A stretch of 64,000 nucleotides of DNA, taken from the NCBI RefSeq assembly GCF_022479115.1, contig NZ_CP092497.1:1736001-1800000 (forward strand), read 5' to 3'. Origin of the DNA: Amycolatopsis sp. EV170708-02-1. Its GTDB lineage: Bacteria > Actinomycetota > Actinomycetes > Mycobacteriales > Pseudonocardiaceae. The translations under genes and the position numbers were made by a program. Of this stretch, positions 33,586-41,753 are shown in pieces. The notes under the pieces were generated by a model. It saw only the letters and a list, made by a program, of their open reading frames with translations, was not told the DNA's origin and searched no databases. The first letter of the stretch is position 1. Every line of letters begins with the position of its first letter.

Positions 33586-34542
33586 TCAGCGCCGGGCGGA
33601 GAACTCGATCCGGTAGCGGGTCGGTGTCGTGCCCAGTGCGGTGGCGAAGTGCTCGCGAAGCCGGGCCGGCGTGCCGAAGCCGGATTGGGCCGCGACGGTG
33701 TCGACTCCGAGCGCGGTCGTTTCGAGAAGGTGCCGCGCCCGCGCGAGACGTTGCGCGACCAGCCAGTTGTGGACGGTGGTCCCGGTGCGGGCGCGGAACG
33801 AGCGGGTGAACGTACTGCGGCTCATATGCGCTCGGGCGGCGAGGCCGTCGATGCTGTGCTGCGCGCCCAAATGGGCCCGAGCCCAGCTCATCACCTCGGC
33901 GAGCGGATCCTCGTCCGCGGCGGGGACCGGAAGCTCGATGAACTGGGCCTGGCCGCCGGAGCGGTGCGGCGCCGCGACGATCCGGCGGGCGACGCGGTTG
34001 GCGACGACCTGACCTGCGGTGCGGGCCAGCAGATGAAGGCAGGTGTCGATCCCGGCGGTCGCACCGGCGCCGGTCACGACGTCGCCTTCGTCGACGTACA
34101 GCTCCTCGGGGCGCAGCTCGACCGCGGGGAAGCGTCTCCGGAACGTCTCGATCCATTTCCAGTGCGTCGTCGCGGCGCGACCGTCGAGGATGCCGGCGTC
34201 CGCGAGGGCGAAGACCCCCAGGCAGAGCCCGACGACAAGGGCTCCGCGTTCGTGCGCGGACCGCAATGCGGCGGACACGGGCGCGGGCGTCGAGGTTTCG
34301 GGGTCGGACCACCACGGAACGACGACGATGTCGGCTTCCGCGAGGGCGCCGAGCCCCGCGGCGACGTCGATCGTGTATCCGGCGCTCGTGGTGAGCCTGC
34401 CCGGCTCGACGGCGACCACCGTGAGCGGCCACGGCTCGATGTCACCCGCCGGGGATTCCGGGCCCCAGACGAGCGATGGCACGGCGAGATGGAACGGGCT
34501 GATCCCCTCGAACGCCAGGACGGCCACCTTCGGAGCGCTCAT
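33586..34542 (-). CDS. GlxA-type AraC family regulator with DJ-1/PfpI domain
   Basis: 318 aa from the ATG at 34542, behind GGAAGAGGG. Residues 1-180 form a DJ-1/PfpI domain (KVAVLAFEGISPFHLAVPSLVWG; nucleophile-elbow-like VVGLCLGVFALADAG). Residues ~215-315 are the AraC helix-turn-helix pair, with DGLAARAHMSRSTFTRSFRARTGTT and TTALGVDTVAAQSGFGTPARLREHF, ending GTTPTRYR. Such regulators usually control amidase or nitrile pathways. The divergent isochorismatase-type hydrolase is the likely target, with a 12-bp inverted repeat between them. Confidence 0.88.
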   Translation of the reverse strand: MSAPKVAVLAFEGISPFHLAVPSLVWGPESPAGDIEPWPLTVVAVEPGRLTTSAGYTIDVAAGLGALAEADIVVVPWWSDPETSTPAPVSAALRSAHERGALVVGLCLGVFALADAGILDGRAATTHWKWIETFRRRFPAVELRPEELYVDEGDVVTGAGATAGIDTCLHLLARTAGQVVANRVARRIVAAPHRSGGQAQFIELPVPAADEDPLAEVMSWARAHLGAQHSIDGLAARAHMSRSTFTRSFRARTGTTVHNWLVAQRLARARHLLETTALGVDTVAAQSGFGTPARLREHFATALGTTPTRYRIEFSARR

Positions 34543-34580
34543 CGATCCCTCTTCCCGCGGATGTCGGCCGATCCCGACCA

Positions 34581-34624
34581 TGGCTGACCCGAATCCGTAT
34601 CTCACTCTCGAATCGGGTCAGCCA
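34581..34624. promoter_or_regulatory. Inverted repeat between glxA-type regulator and hydrolase
   Basis: TGGCTGACCCGA (34581-34592) and TCGGGTCAGCCA (34613-34624) are perfect 12-bp arms with a 20-nt spacer. It lies between divergent genes and fits two half-sites for a dimeric AraC-type regulator. Confidence 0.6.
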
Positions 34625-34662
34625 AGATGGTAGCCGTACCGACGGAAAGCGAAGGAAACACG

Positions 34663-35253
34663 ATGACCAGCACCACTCTCCGCGAAATCAGCACCCTGCC
34701 GACGGCCCCGGCGGCGCTCTCGGACGCGACGGTGATCCTCGTCGACTACCAGAACACCTACACCCGCGGCGTGATGGAACTCGACGGCTGGGAAGCCGCG
34801 CTCGACGAGGCGGCCACGTTGCTGGCACGCGCCAGGGCCGCGGGTGCGACGGTCATCCACGTCATGCACGACGGGGGCGAGGGCAGCCCGTACGACCTCC
34901 AGCAGGACATCGGCCGGATCCACGAGCGTGTCGCCCCCGCCCCGGGCGAGGAGGTCGTGGTGAAGACCGCGCCGAACTCGTTCGTCGGGACCCGGCTGGG
35001 GGAGCTGGTCGACGCCGCCGGGCACCGGGACGTCGTCGTGGCCGGGTTCATGACCCATATGTGCGTCACGTTCACCGCGGAAGGCGCGTTCCTGCGCGGG
35101 AACGCCCCGACCGTGGTGGCCGCCGCCTGCGCCACGCGCCCGCTTCCGTCCGTCGACGGCCCGGTGACCGCCGCCGAACAGCACCGCGCGGCGCTAGCCA
35201 CCATCGGTGATCTCTACGCGGTCGTTGTCGGTTCCTCGGCCGAGCTCGGCTAG
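34663..35253 (+). CDS. Isochorismatase-family cysteine hydrolase
   Basis: 196 aa from the ATG at 34663, behind GAAGGAA. The catalytic triad is visible: Asp28 (ILVDYQNTY), Lys in VVKTAPNSF and Cys in FMTHMCVTFTAEGAF, which is preceded by the cis-peptide pattern VVVAGFMTHM. Members hydrolyse isochorismate, nicotinamide, N-carbamoyl compounds or other amides. The regulator next door favours an amide or carbamoyl substrate. It is cytosolic and probably monocistronic, since the next gene has its own ribosome site 70 bp on. Confidence 0.86.
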   Translation: MTSTTLREISTLPTAPAALSDATVILVDYQNTYTRGVMELDGWEAALDEAATLLARARAAGATVIHVMHDGGEGSPYDLQQDIGRIHERVAPAPGEEVVVKTAPNSFVGTRLGELVDAAGHRDVVVAGFMTHMCVTFTAEGAFLRGNAPTVVAAACATRPLPSVDGPVTAAEQHRAALATIGDLYAVVVGSSAELG

Positions 35254-35323
35254 GGCCTGCGAGCCCGCGCTCGCACGTGGATCATGAAGGTGTTCCCGCC
35301 GCCGAAGCATCGAAGGGGTCCTG

Positions 35324-37063
35324 ATGGCCAAGCCCAACGTCGCCGAACAGTTCGTCCAAGTCCTGGTCCAGGCCGGGGTGGAGCGGATCTACGGCGTGGT
35401 CGGAGACAGCCTCAACCCCATCGTCGACGCCATCCGCCGGACGCCGGGTATCGAATGGGTGCACGTGCGCAACGAGGAGGCCGGCGCGTTCGCGGCGGCG
35501 GCCGAGGCCCAGCTGACCGGACGGCTCGCGGTGTGCGCCGGTAGCTGCGGTCCCGGCAACACCCATCTGGTGCAAGGACTTTACGACGCGCACCGCACGG
35601 GAGCCCCGGTTCTCGCGCTCGCCTCGCATATCCCGTCCGGTCAGATCGGGACCGGGTTCTTCCAGGAGACCCATCCGGAGCGGCTGTTCGTCGACTGCAG
35701 TGGCTATTGCGAGCAGATCAGCAGGCCGGCCCAGATGCCGAGGGTGCTGCGGATCGCCATGCAGCACGCGTTGTCCCGCGGCGAGGTTTCGGTGCTGGTG
35801 CTGCCGGGGGACGTCGCGCACCTCGACGCCGTCGCGCCCACCGGGAACGGGGCGCCGGTCACCGAACACGGGACGGTCGTGCCACCCGAGTCGCAGGTGG
35901 CCAGGCTCGCCGAGTTGATCAACGACGCCGAGACCGTCACCGTGTTCGCCGGCGCCGGGGTGCGCGGCGCGCACGCCGAGGTGATGGAACTGGCCGGGAC
36001 CGTGCAGGCGCCGGTCGGCCACAGCCTGCGCGGCAAGGAATGGATCCAGTACGACAATCCGTTCGACGTCGGAATGAGCGGCCTGCTCGGTTACGGCGCC
36101 TGCTACCGGGCCATGAACGACGCGGATCTGCTGATCCTGCTCGGCACCGATTTCCCTTATGACTCCTTCCTTCCCCAGGCGCGGACCGTGCAGGTCGATC
36201 ACGACGCGACCCGGCTGGGCCGACGGACCCCGCTGGAACTGGCGGTGCACGGCGACGTGCGGGAAACCCTGCGTGCCGTGTTGCCGCTCCTGCGCCGCAA
36301 GTCCGACCGCACGTTCCTGGACCGAATGCTGCGTGACCACTGCAAAACGCTGGAACAGGTCGTCGACGCCTACACCCGCAACGTCGAACGGCACGTCCCC
36401 ATCCACCCGGAGTTCGCCGCGGACCTCCTCGACGAACTCGCCGCGGACGACGCGATCTTCACCGTCGACACCGGCATGTGCAACGTATGGGCGGCCCGGT
36501 ATCTCACGCCCAACGGGCGCCGCCGGGTCATCGGGTCGTTCCTGCACGGCACCATGGCCAACGCGCTGCCGCACGCCATCGGCGCGCAGTTCGCCTATCC
36601 GGGACGCCAGGTCGTGTCGATGTCCGGCGACGGGGGACTGGGCATGCTGCTCGGCGAACTGCTCACCGTGGCGTTGCACGATCTGCCGGTCAAGATCGTG
36701 ACGTTCAACAACTCTTCGCTCGGCATGGTGAAGCTGGAGATGCTGGTGGACGGCCTCCCCGACTATCAGACCGACCACCGCCCGGTGGATTTCGCCGCGA
36801 TCGCCAGTGGCGCGGGACTGCGTGCCGAGCGGGTGACCGACCCGACGCGGCTGCGCGCGGCGCTCAAGGAAGCACTGAGCCACGACGGCCCCGCGTTGGT
36901 GGACGTCGTGACGGACGCGAACGCACTGTCCGTCCCACCGCACATCACCGCCGGTCAGCTCGGCGGATTCGCCTTGGCCGCGAGCAAGGTCGTGCTCGAA
37001 GGCGGGGTCGGCCGGATGATCGACCTCGCCCGAGCGAACCTCCGCAACATCCCGCGGCTGTGA
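35324..37063 (+). CDS. poxB: Thiamine-diphosphate enzyme, pyruvate oxidase/dehydrogenase (quinone) type
   Basis: 579 aa, the usual length of PoxB. The order is an N-terminal TPP-binding pyrimidine domain (QVLVQAGVERIYGVVGDSLNPIVDAI, with the catalytic Glu in VHVRNEEAGAFAAAAEAQ), a central FAD/nucleotide domain (ETVTVFAGAGVRGAH), then the PP domain with MSGDGGLGMLLGELLT ... IVTFNNSSLGMV. It oxidatively decarboxylates pyruvate to acetate, passing electrons to quinone at the membrane. The C-terminal helix (ASKVVLEGGVGRMIDLAR) resembles the lipid-activated tail of E. coli PoxB. AGGGG precedes the ATG. Confidence 0.88.
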   Translation: MAKPNVAEQFVQVLVQAGVERIYGVVGDSLNPIVDAIRRTPGIEWVHVRNEEAGAFAAAAEAQLTGRLAVCAGSCGPGNTHLVQGLYDAHRTGAPVLALASHIPSGQIGTGFFQETHPERLFVDCSGYCEQISRPAQMPRVLRIAMQHALSRGEVSVLVLPGDVAHLDAVAPTGNGAPVTEHGTVVPPESQVARLAELINDAETVTVFAGAGVRGAHAEVMELAGTVQAPVGHSLRGKEWIQYDNPFDVGMSGLLGYGACYRAMNDADLLILLGTDFPYDSFLPQARTVQVDHDATRLGRRTPLELAVHGDVRETLRAVLPLLRRKSDRTFLDRMLRDHCKTLEQVVDAYTRNVERHVPIHPEFAADLLDELAADDAIFTVDTGMCNVWAARYLTPNGRRRVIGSFLHGTMANALPHAIGAQFAYPGRQVVSMSGDGGLGMLLGELLTVALHDLPVKIVTFNNSSLGMVKLEMLVDGLPDYQTDHRPVDFAAIASGAGLRAERVTDPTRLRAALKEALSHDGPALVDVVTDANALSVPPHITAGQLGGFALAASKVVLEGGVGRMIDLARANLRNIPRL

Positions 37064-37073
37064 GACCGCCCGC

Positions 37074-38285
37074 TCAGCGCAGCGGGCGGAACGTGGCGCG
37101 CAGGTCTTCGATCCACGCTTCCGGATTTTCCCACGGCCCGAAATGGCCGCCCTTCCGATGGACGTTGACCTGCCGCACGTCGGCGTAGACGTCGCCGGCC
37201 GCTTCCTTGAAGGCAGCGACGCGGCGTTCACGGTCGTGGGCTCCCGGAGGGGCGGCGTCGCCGAGGTGGAAGGTGAACCCGGTCGGCGCCTCGACCGCCG
37301 GGGTCCGGTCGTGCGACGGCCGCCACGGGTGCCGGTTGACGTTCTTGTAGGCGCGGATCGACGACCCGATGGCCTGGTTGACCCAGTAGATCGTCGCGTT
37401 GGTGAGGATGTGGTCGACCGGATAGGAGTCTTCGAAGACCCCGTTCTGGTCGCTCCACTTCTTCCACCGCTTGAGGATCCACGCGAGCATCCCGATCGGT
37501 GAATCGTTCAGGCCGTGCGTGATCGTCTGCGCGTCGAGCATATGCGTCGCGACATGGGAAACGTAGGTGTCGACGAAGTTGACCATGTCGGCCCGCGGGC
37601 CGGCGGGCAGGTCGTCGATCGACGCACCGCCGGTGAGATCCCAGTGGCGCTCGCCCTGGAAGATCGTCAGTGGCATTTCGTTGCCGAGGTGGAGACCGTG
37701 GAGCGAGCCGGCGTACTTGTGGCCGAGCTGCGCCCCGACCAGCGCGCCGTAGTCGGCCGCGCCGACCCCGAAGCGCCGGTGGCCGAGCACCTCGGTCATC
37801 AGCGTGTGGAACCGGTCGGCCATGCTGACGAAGTTCTCCTTGCCGTTCGTCAGCGGAGTGGAGAACGCGAAGCCGGGCAGCGAAGGGACGATGACGTCGA
37901 AGGCGTCCGCGGGGTCGCCGCCGTGCGCGCCAGGATCGGCGAGCGGGCGGATGACCTTGCTCCAGTCCCAGAAGGTCCACGGCCAGCCGTGCATGAGCAG
38001 CAACGGAATAGGCGCGGGGCCCTTCCCCGGCTCACGGATGAAGTGCACCGGCGTGCCGCCGACGTCGACGCGATGGTGCGAGTACTCGTTCAGCCGGGCT
38101 TCGACGGCTCGCCAGTCGAAACCGTCGGCCCAATACTCCACGATCGGCTTGAGGTAGGCGGTACTCAGCCCGAAGGCCTCGTCTTCGTTGTCCAGGTCGG
38201 GTGCGAACCTGGTCGCTTTCAGCCGCCTCCGGAGGTCGTCGAGGACGTCCTGCTCGACGTCGATGACGAACGGTTCGAGGGTCAT
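37074..38285 (-). CDS. Epoxide hydrolase (EHN-type alpha/beta hydrolase)
   Basis: 403 aa. The N-terminal EHN lid domain (residues ~5-110: DVEQDVLDDLRRRLKATRFAPDL, YLKPIVEYWADGFDWRAVEARLN) is followed by the hydrolase core with LLLMHGWPWTFWDW oxyanion region, PSLPGFAFS and the nucleophile elbow GVGAADYGALVG (Asp in AADYG). The likely catalytic His lies near GGHFGPWE at the end. It opens epoxides to diols. Its start overlaps the upstream SnoaL gene stop by 4 bp. Both are read away from the large inverted repeat at 38782. Confidence 0.88.
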   Translation of the reverse strand: MTLEPFVIDVEQDVLDDLRRRLKATRFAPDLDNEDEAFGLSTAYLKPIVEYWADGFDWRAVEARLNEYSHHRVDVGGTPVHFIREPGKGPAPIPLLLMHGWPWTFWDWSKVIRPLADPGAHGGDPADAFDVIVPSLPGFAFSTPLTNGKENFVSMADRFHTLMTEVLGHRRFGVGAADYGALVGAQLGHKYAGSLHGLHLGNEMPLTIFQGERHWDLTGGASIDDLPAGPRADMVNFVDTYVSHVATHMLDAQTITHGLNDSPIGMLAWILKRWKKWSDQNGVFEDSYPVDHILTNATIYWVNQAIGSSIRAYKNVNRHPWRPSHDRTPAVEAPTGFTFHLGDAAPPGAHDRERRVAAFKEAAGDVYADVRQVNVHRKGGHFGPWENPEAWIEDLRATFRPLR

Positions 38286-38734
38286 GGTCGGTTCTCCTTG
38301 TCCGGGTGGGTCCAGTCCAGGCGGAGCCTGGTGATGCGAAGTTCGGCGATGAGCCAGCGGCCGTCCGACCGGGTGAAGCGCACCCGGTAATGGCCGTAGC
38401 CGTGCATTTCGCCGTCGTGCGGTGTGGTGACGATGTCCTCCATGGCCCAGACACCGGTCGCCGAATCCTGTGTTTCGAAGTCGATCTCGCTGGAGAACAG
38501 GTGGTGTACCAGCACGGAATCGGCTTGGTTGCGGGCCTTGAGCCGCTCGGCGATCTCGGCGCGGCCGGTCATCCGCGCCTGGATAGATCCGTCCACTGTG
38601 GAGGCGAGGAACGGCGCGTCAGGAGTGAACAGGGCGGCGAGGTCGTCCCAGCGATGGTGATCGGCGTTGTAGACGTAGCGAGCCATCACGCGTCGCACGT
38701 CCTCCACCGCCACCAGCCGGGTGAGGTCGTCCAT
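38282..38734 (-). CDS. SnoaL-like (NTF2 fold) protein
   Basis: 150 aa behind GAAGGAA. It has the N-terminal helix VEDVRRVMARYVYNADHHRWDDLAALFTPDA, a strand-rich body and GHYRVRFTRSDGRWLIAELRITRLR, typical of SnoaL_4-like proteins. Such folds act as cyclases, dehydratases or limonene-epoxide-type hydrolases. Pairing with a true epoxide hydrolase in one operon suggests a hydrophobic or terpenoid substrate. That is inference. Confidence 0.85.
   Translation of the reverse strand: MDDLTRLVAVEDVRRVMARYVYNADHHRWDDLAALFTPDAPFLASTVDGSIQARMTGRAEIAERLKARNQADSVLVHHLFSSEIDFETQDSATGVWAMEDIVTTPHDGEMHGYGHYRVRFTRSDGRWLIAELRITRLRLDWTHPDKENRP
38592..38602. repeat. TCCACTGTGGA palindrome
   Basis: Third copy, inside the SnoaL-like gene. 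Confidence 0.7.
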
Positions 38735-38781
38735 CGGCTTTCCTTCGTTCGGAATGGTTGACCCGGCCGAGAATGCCGACC

Positions 38782-38843
38782 AAAAAATGTACCGGCAAGT
38801 ACAGTCTGCTCGGATCTCTTCTGTACTTGCCGGTACATTTTTT
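38782..38843. promoter_or_regulatory. Large twin operator (perfect 23-bp inverted repeat)
   Basis: Perfect arms at 38782-38804 and 38821-38843 with a 16-nt spacer. Each arm contains TGTACCGGCAAGTACA, or its complement CTGTACTTGCCGGTACA, itself a quasi-palindrome. It lies midway between divergent SnoaL/epoxide-hydrolase and quinone-oxidoreductase genes. The likely binder is the TetR protein at 39883. A hairpin in RNA is also possible. Confidence 0.72.
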
Positions 38844-38861
38844 CGGACCTACGTTGGCCTC

Positions 38862-39824
38862 ATGCACGCGATCCACATCAGCGAATACGGCGGCCCGGAA
38901 GTCATGACCTGGACCGAATTCCCGGACCCGGAACCGAAGAACGGCGAGGTAGGCGTGCGGCTGGGCGTGGCGGGGGTCAACTTCATGGACACCGGCGCCC
39001 GCAAGATGCCGCTGCCGACCTGGTCGGTCCCCACCGTGCTGGGGGTCGAAGGAATGGGGGTCGTCACAGCGCTGGGGCCGGGCGTCGACGGTTTCGCCGT
39101 CGGCGACAGGGTCGCTTGGCGTTACCACAAGGGCAGCTACGCCGAACGGCTCGCCATCCCGGCACGGTCGCTGGTGCGGGTGCCCGGCGACATCGACGAC
39201 GAGACCGCGGCCGCCATCCTGATGCAGGGCCTGACCGCGAACCATTTCACGACGGAGACGTACGCGATCCGGCCGGGAGACACGGCCGTGGTGCACTCGG
39301 CCGCGGGCGGGGTCGGCATCATCCTGACCCAGCTGATCAAGGCACGCGGCGGCACCGTGATCGGGCTCGTGTCCCGTGAGGAGAAGGTCCCGGTGGCGAA
39401 GAACGCGGGTGCGGACCATGTGCTGGTGTCCGCCGGGGGCGGCTTCGAGCGACAGGTTCGAGAGCTGACCGATGGCGAAGGCGCGCACGTCGTGTACGAC
39501 GGTGGCGGCTCGGCGACGTTCCATTCGTCCCAGCTGTCGCTTCGCCGCCACGGCGTGCACGCCTACTACGGCGTGGTGAACGGCAACCCCTCGTTTCGTC
39601 CGGCGGATCTGCCGAACAGCATCCTGCTGTCCTACCCGTCCGTCGTCGACCACGTGCCGACCCGTGAGGCGCTGGTGCGGCGGGCGAACGAGCTGTTCGA
39701 GTTCATCCGGAAAGGTCAGGTGGCCCCGTATATCGGCGGCCGTTACGCCCTCGCCGACGCGGCACGGGCGCACCGCGACATCGAGTCCCGCCGCACCTCG
39801 GGGAAGCTTCTGCTGATGCCGTGA
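38862..39824 (+). CDS. Quinone oxidoreductase-like NADPH-dependent alcohol dehydrogenase family protein
   Basis: 320 aa from the ATG at 38862. It is a medium-chain reductase without the zinc ligands: N-terminal MHAIHISEYGGPEVMTW, GVNFMDTGARKM and VLGVEGMGVVTALG. The nucleotide fold follows, with DTAVVHSAAGGVGIILTQLIKARGGTVIG and a final SGKLLLM. It reduces quinones or enones with NADPH. The start lies 19 bp after the large inverted repeat and no clear ribosome site is visible. It is followed at 58 bp by the TetR gene and is presumably co-regulated with the divergent epoxide hydrolase. Confidence 0.85.
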   Translation: MHAIHISEYGGPEVMTWTEFPDPEPKNGEVGVRLGVAGVNFMDTGARKMPLPTWSVPTVLGVEGMGVVTALGPGVDGFAVGDRVAWRYHKGSYAERLAIPARSLVRVPGDIDDETAAAILMQGLTANHFTTETYAIRPGDTAVVHSAAGGVGIILTQLIKARGGTVIGLVSREEKVPVAKNAGADHVLVSAGGGFERQVRELTDGEGAHVVYDGGGSATFHSSQLSLRRHGVHAYYGVVNGNPSFRPADLPNSILLSYPSVVDHVPTREALVRRANELFEFIRKGQVAPYIGGRYALADAARAHRDIESRRTSGKLLLMP

Positions 39825-39882
39825 CCACCGAGCGGCGCGGACACGGGACAATCGAACGCCGAGTACATTCCGGGAGGTTTTC

Positions 39883-40482
39883 GTGCTCACGAAGAAGGGC
39901 GCCGCGACGCGGCAGCGGATCATCGAAGCCGCGGCGGACGAGATCCGTGAGCACGGCGTCGGGGCGGCGACCCTCGACGACATCTGCCGCCGCAGCGGAA
40001 CGGGCAAGAGCCAGCTGTTCCACTACTTCCCCGAGGGCAAGGAACAGCTTCTCCTCGCCGTGGCCGAATGGGAGGCCGGGCAGGTGATCGAGGATCAGCA
40101 GCCCTATCTCGGGCGGTTGACCTCGTGGGAGGCGTGGGGGAAGTGGCGTGACGTGGTGGTCCGGCGATACCGGCGGCAGGGGGTGCACTGCCCGCTCGGG
40201 GTGCTGATCACCGAGATCGGCAGGCATACCCCCGCCGCGCAGGCGGTCACGAAGCAACTGCTGGAGCAATGGCAGCGTCAGGTCCAGGCCGGTATCGAGG
40301 ACATGCGGGACAGCGGGGCCATCAGCCGTGACGTCGACTCGGTCCGCGCCGCGGCCGCGTTGATCGCCGCGATCCAGGGCGGGGTGACGATCCTGATGTC
40401 CACCGGATCCGCGGATCACCTCGAAGCGGCGCTCGACCTGTACTTGGACTACTTGCGCGGCGGCGCGCCGGTGCCCGGCTGA
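39883..40482 (+). CDS. TetR/AcrR regulator of the epoxide-hydrolase locus
   Basis: 199 aa from a GTG with GGGAGG 6 nt upstream. The helix-turn-helix is TRQRIIEAAADEIREHGVGAATLDDICRRSGTGKSQLFHYFPEGKEQLL. The rest matches TetR_C_6-like regulators of detoxifying reductases (WRDVVVRRYRRQGVHCPLGVLITEIG). A half-site-like GAGTACATTCC occurs just before its start, in addition to the full operator at 38782. It probably represses the locus until a reactive ligand binds. Confidence 0.88.
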   Translation: MLTKKGAATRQRIIEAAADEIREHGVGAATLDDICRRSGTGKSQLFHYFPEGKEQLLLAVAEWEAGQVIEDQQPYLGRLTSWEAWGKWRDVVVRRYRRQGVHCPLGVLITEIGRHTPAAQAVTKQLLEQWQRQVQAGIEDMRDSGAISRDVDSVRAAAALIAAIQGGVTILMSTGSADHLEAALDLYLDYLRGGAPVPG

Positions 40483-40487
40483 TGCCG

Positions 40488-40498
40488 TCCACTGTGGA
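40488..40498. repeat. TCCACTGTGGA palindrome
   Basis: Fourth copy, in the 19-bp gap between the convergent tetR genes ending at 40482 and 40502, where it could add to termination. Confidence 0.7.
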
Positions 40499-40501
40499 TG
40501 G

Positions 40502-41077
40502 TCAGGCCCGGTCGGTGCCCATCCCTCGCCAGAGCAGGTCGAGCAGGTTCGCGACGTCGCGCCGCCATTCGCCTTTCGGGTCGAGGTAGAGCAGGCCGCC
40601 AAGGCCGCGCAGAACGGTCTCAGGTGCCAGGTCCGCGCGGACGATGCCGGCGTCGACGTTGGCCTGCAACAAGGTGGAGACCGCGCGGACCATGTCCTGG
40701 TAGGCCCCCGCCGGCAGTTCTCCGCGTGAGGCTCCCGCGGCGCGCAAGGCGTCGGCCAGGCCGCGTTTGGTCATCATGTAGTGCGCCAGGTGATCGGTCG
40801 TCCACACGCGGAACGCCTGTTCCGGCGGGTACTTCTCGAGCAGGCTGGGCACGATCTCGACGAGCTGGCGCACCTCGCGCCGGTACACCGCCAGGATGAG
40901 GGCTTCGGGAGTGGGGAAGTGCCGGTACACCGTGCCGACGCCGACCTCGGCCTGCTTCGCGATGGCATTGAACGAGACCTCGCCGGAACAGGCCAGTGAC
41001 TTCGCCGCGGTGGCGAGGATGCGCTCGTGGTTGCGCCGGGTGTCCGCACGCCGGGGATTGACCGAACCCGTCGTCAT
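40502..41077 (-). CDS. TetR/AcrR family regulator divergent from aldehyde oxidoreductase
   Basis: 191 aa from the ATG at 41077, behind AGGAGGG. The helix-turn-helix is RRNHERILATAAKSLACSGEVSFNAIAKQAEVGVGTVYRHFPTPEALILAVYRREV. The C-terminal ligand domain ends YLDPKGEWRRDVANLLDLLWRGM, as in the TetR_C_33/SbtR-like group. It is divergent from the PaoABC-like operon, with a 24-bp palindrome at 41201 in between, so it is probably that operon's repressor. Confidence 0.88.
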   Translation of the reverse strand: MTTGSVNPRRADTRRNHERILATAAKSLACSGEVSFNAIAKQAEVGVGTVYRHFPTPEALILAVYRREVRQLVEIVPSLLEKYPPEQAFRVWTTDHLAHYMMTKRGLADALRAAGASRGELPAGAYQDMVRAVSTLLQANVDAGIVRADLAPETVLRGLGGLLYLDPKGEWRRDVANLLDLLWRGMGTDRA

Positions 41078-41200
41078 CTTCCCTCCTGTCCGCCGATCCC
41101 GTCCTCCGGTGAATGTAGCCGAGGGAACCGGGAAACCTGGAGCGGCTCCAGGAGTGGGCATCGACCTTGCCGGTCGGATCGTGATCCGCTAACTTGAAAA

Positions 41201-41224
41201 CGAAGCGGATGAATATCCGTTTCG
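41201..41224. promoter_or_regulatory. TetR operator candidate before the aldehyde oxidoreductase operon
   Basis: CGAAGCGGAT (41201-41210) and ATCCGTTTCG (41215-41224) match at 9 of 10 positions around GAAT. An overlapping ATCCGCT lies at 41184-41190. The site is 77 bp before the first structural gene and 124 bp from the divergent tetR start. Confidence 0.6.
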
Positions 41225-41300
41225 ATTCACGAACGGACTCCCACCACCTCAACCTACGCCGTCCGGGCCACGGTCCGGGCGATCTGCGGAAAGAGTTTCA

Positions 41301-41753
41301 GTGGACATCTCACTCGAAGTCAATGGCAGGACGGAACACCTGAGTGTCGATCCCGGGGTGACCCTGCTGGACACGCTGCGAGAGCGGCTGGCCGTCACCG
41401 GGCCGAAGAAAGGCTGTGACAGGGGGCAGTGCGGCGCCTGCACGGTGCACGTCGGCGGACGGCCGGTGCTGTCCTGTCTCACCCTGGCCGCCACCGTGAA
41501 GCAGCCGGTGACCACGGTCGAAGCACTGTCCACTGAGGACGGTCTGCATCCGGTCCAGCAGGCGTTCGTCGACCAGGACGCCCTCCAGTGCGGATTCTGC
41601 ACCTCCGGGCAGATCATGTCGGCGGTCGCCGCCGTCGAGCAGGACGTCGAGGACGTCCGCGAGTTCATGTCCGGCAACCTCTGCCGGTGCGCGGCGTACC
41701 CGAACATCGTCGCGGCGGTCGAGCAGGCGAGGAGGGCCGATGCGTCCCTTTGA
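41301..41753 (+). CDS. 2Fe-2S subunit of a molybdenum aldehyde oxidoreductase (PaoA-like)
   Basis: 150 aa from a GTG at 41301. Two iron-sulfur centres are complete: the plant-type N-terminal [21 protein letters not shown], and the C-terminal [13 protein letters not shown] with [12 protein letters not shown]. It passes electrons from the molybdenum centre to FAD. Unlike E. coli PaoA no Tat signal is present, so the complex should be cytosolic. It overlaps the next gene by 14 bp. Confidence 0.9.
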   Translation: MDISLEVNGRTEHLSVDPGVTLLDTLRERLAVTGPKKGCDRGQCGACTVHVGGRPVLSCLTLAATVKQPVTTVEALSTEDGLHPVQQAFVDQDALQCGFCTSGQIMSAVAAVEQDVEDVREFMSGNLCRCAAYPNIVAAVEQARRADASL

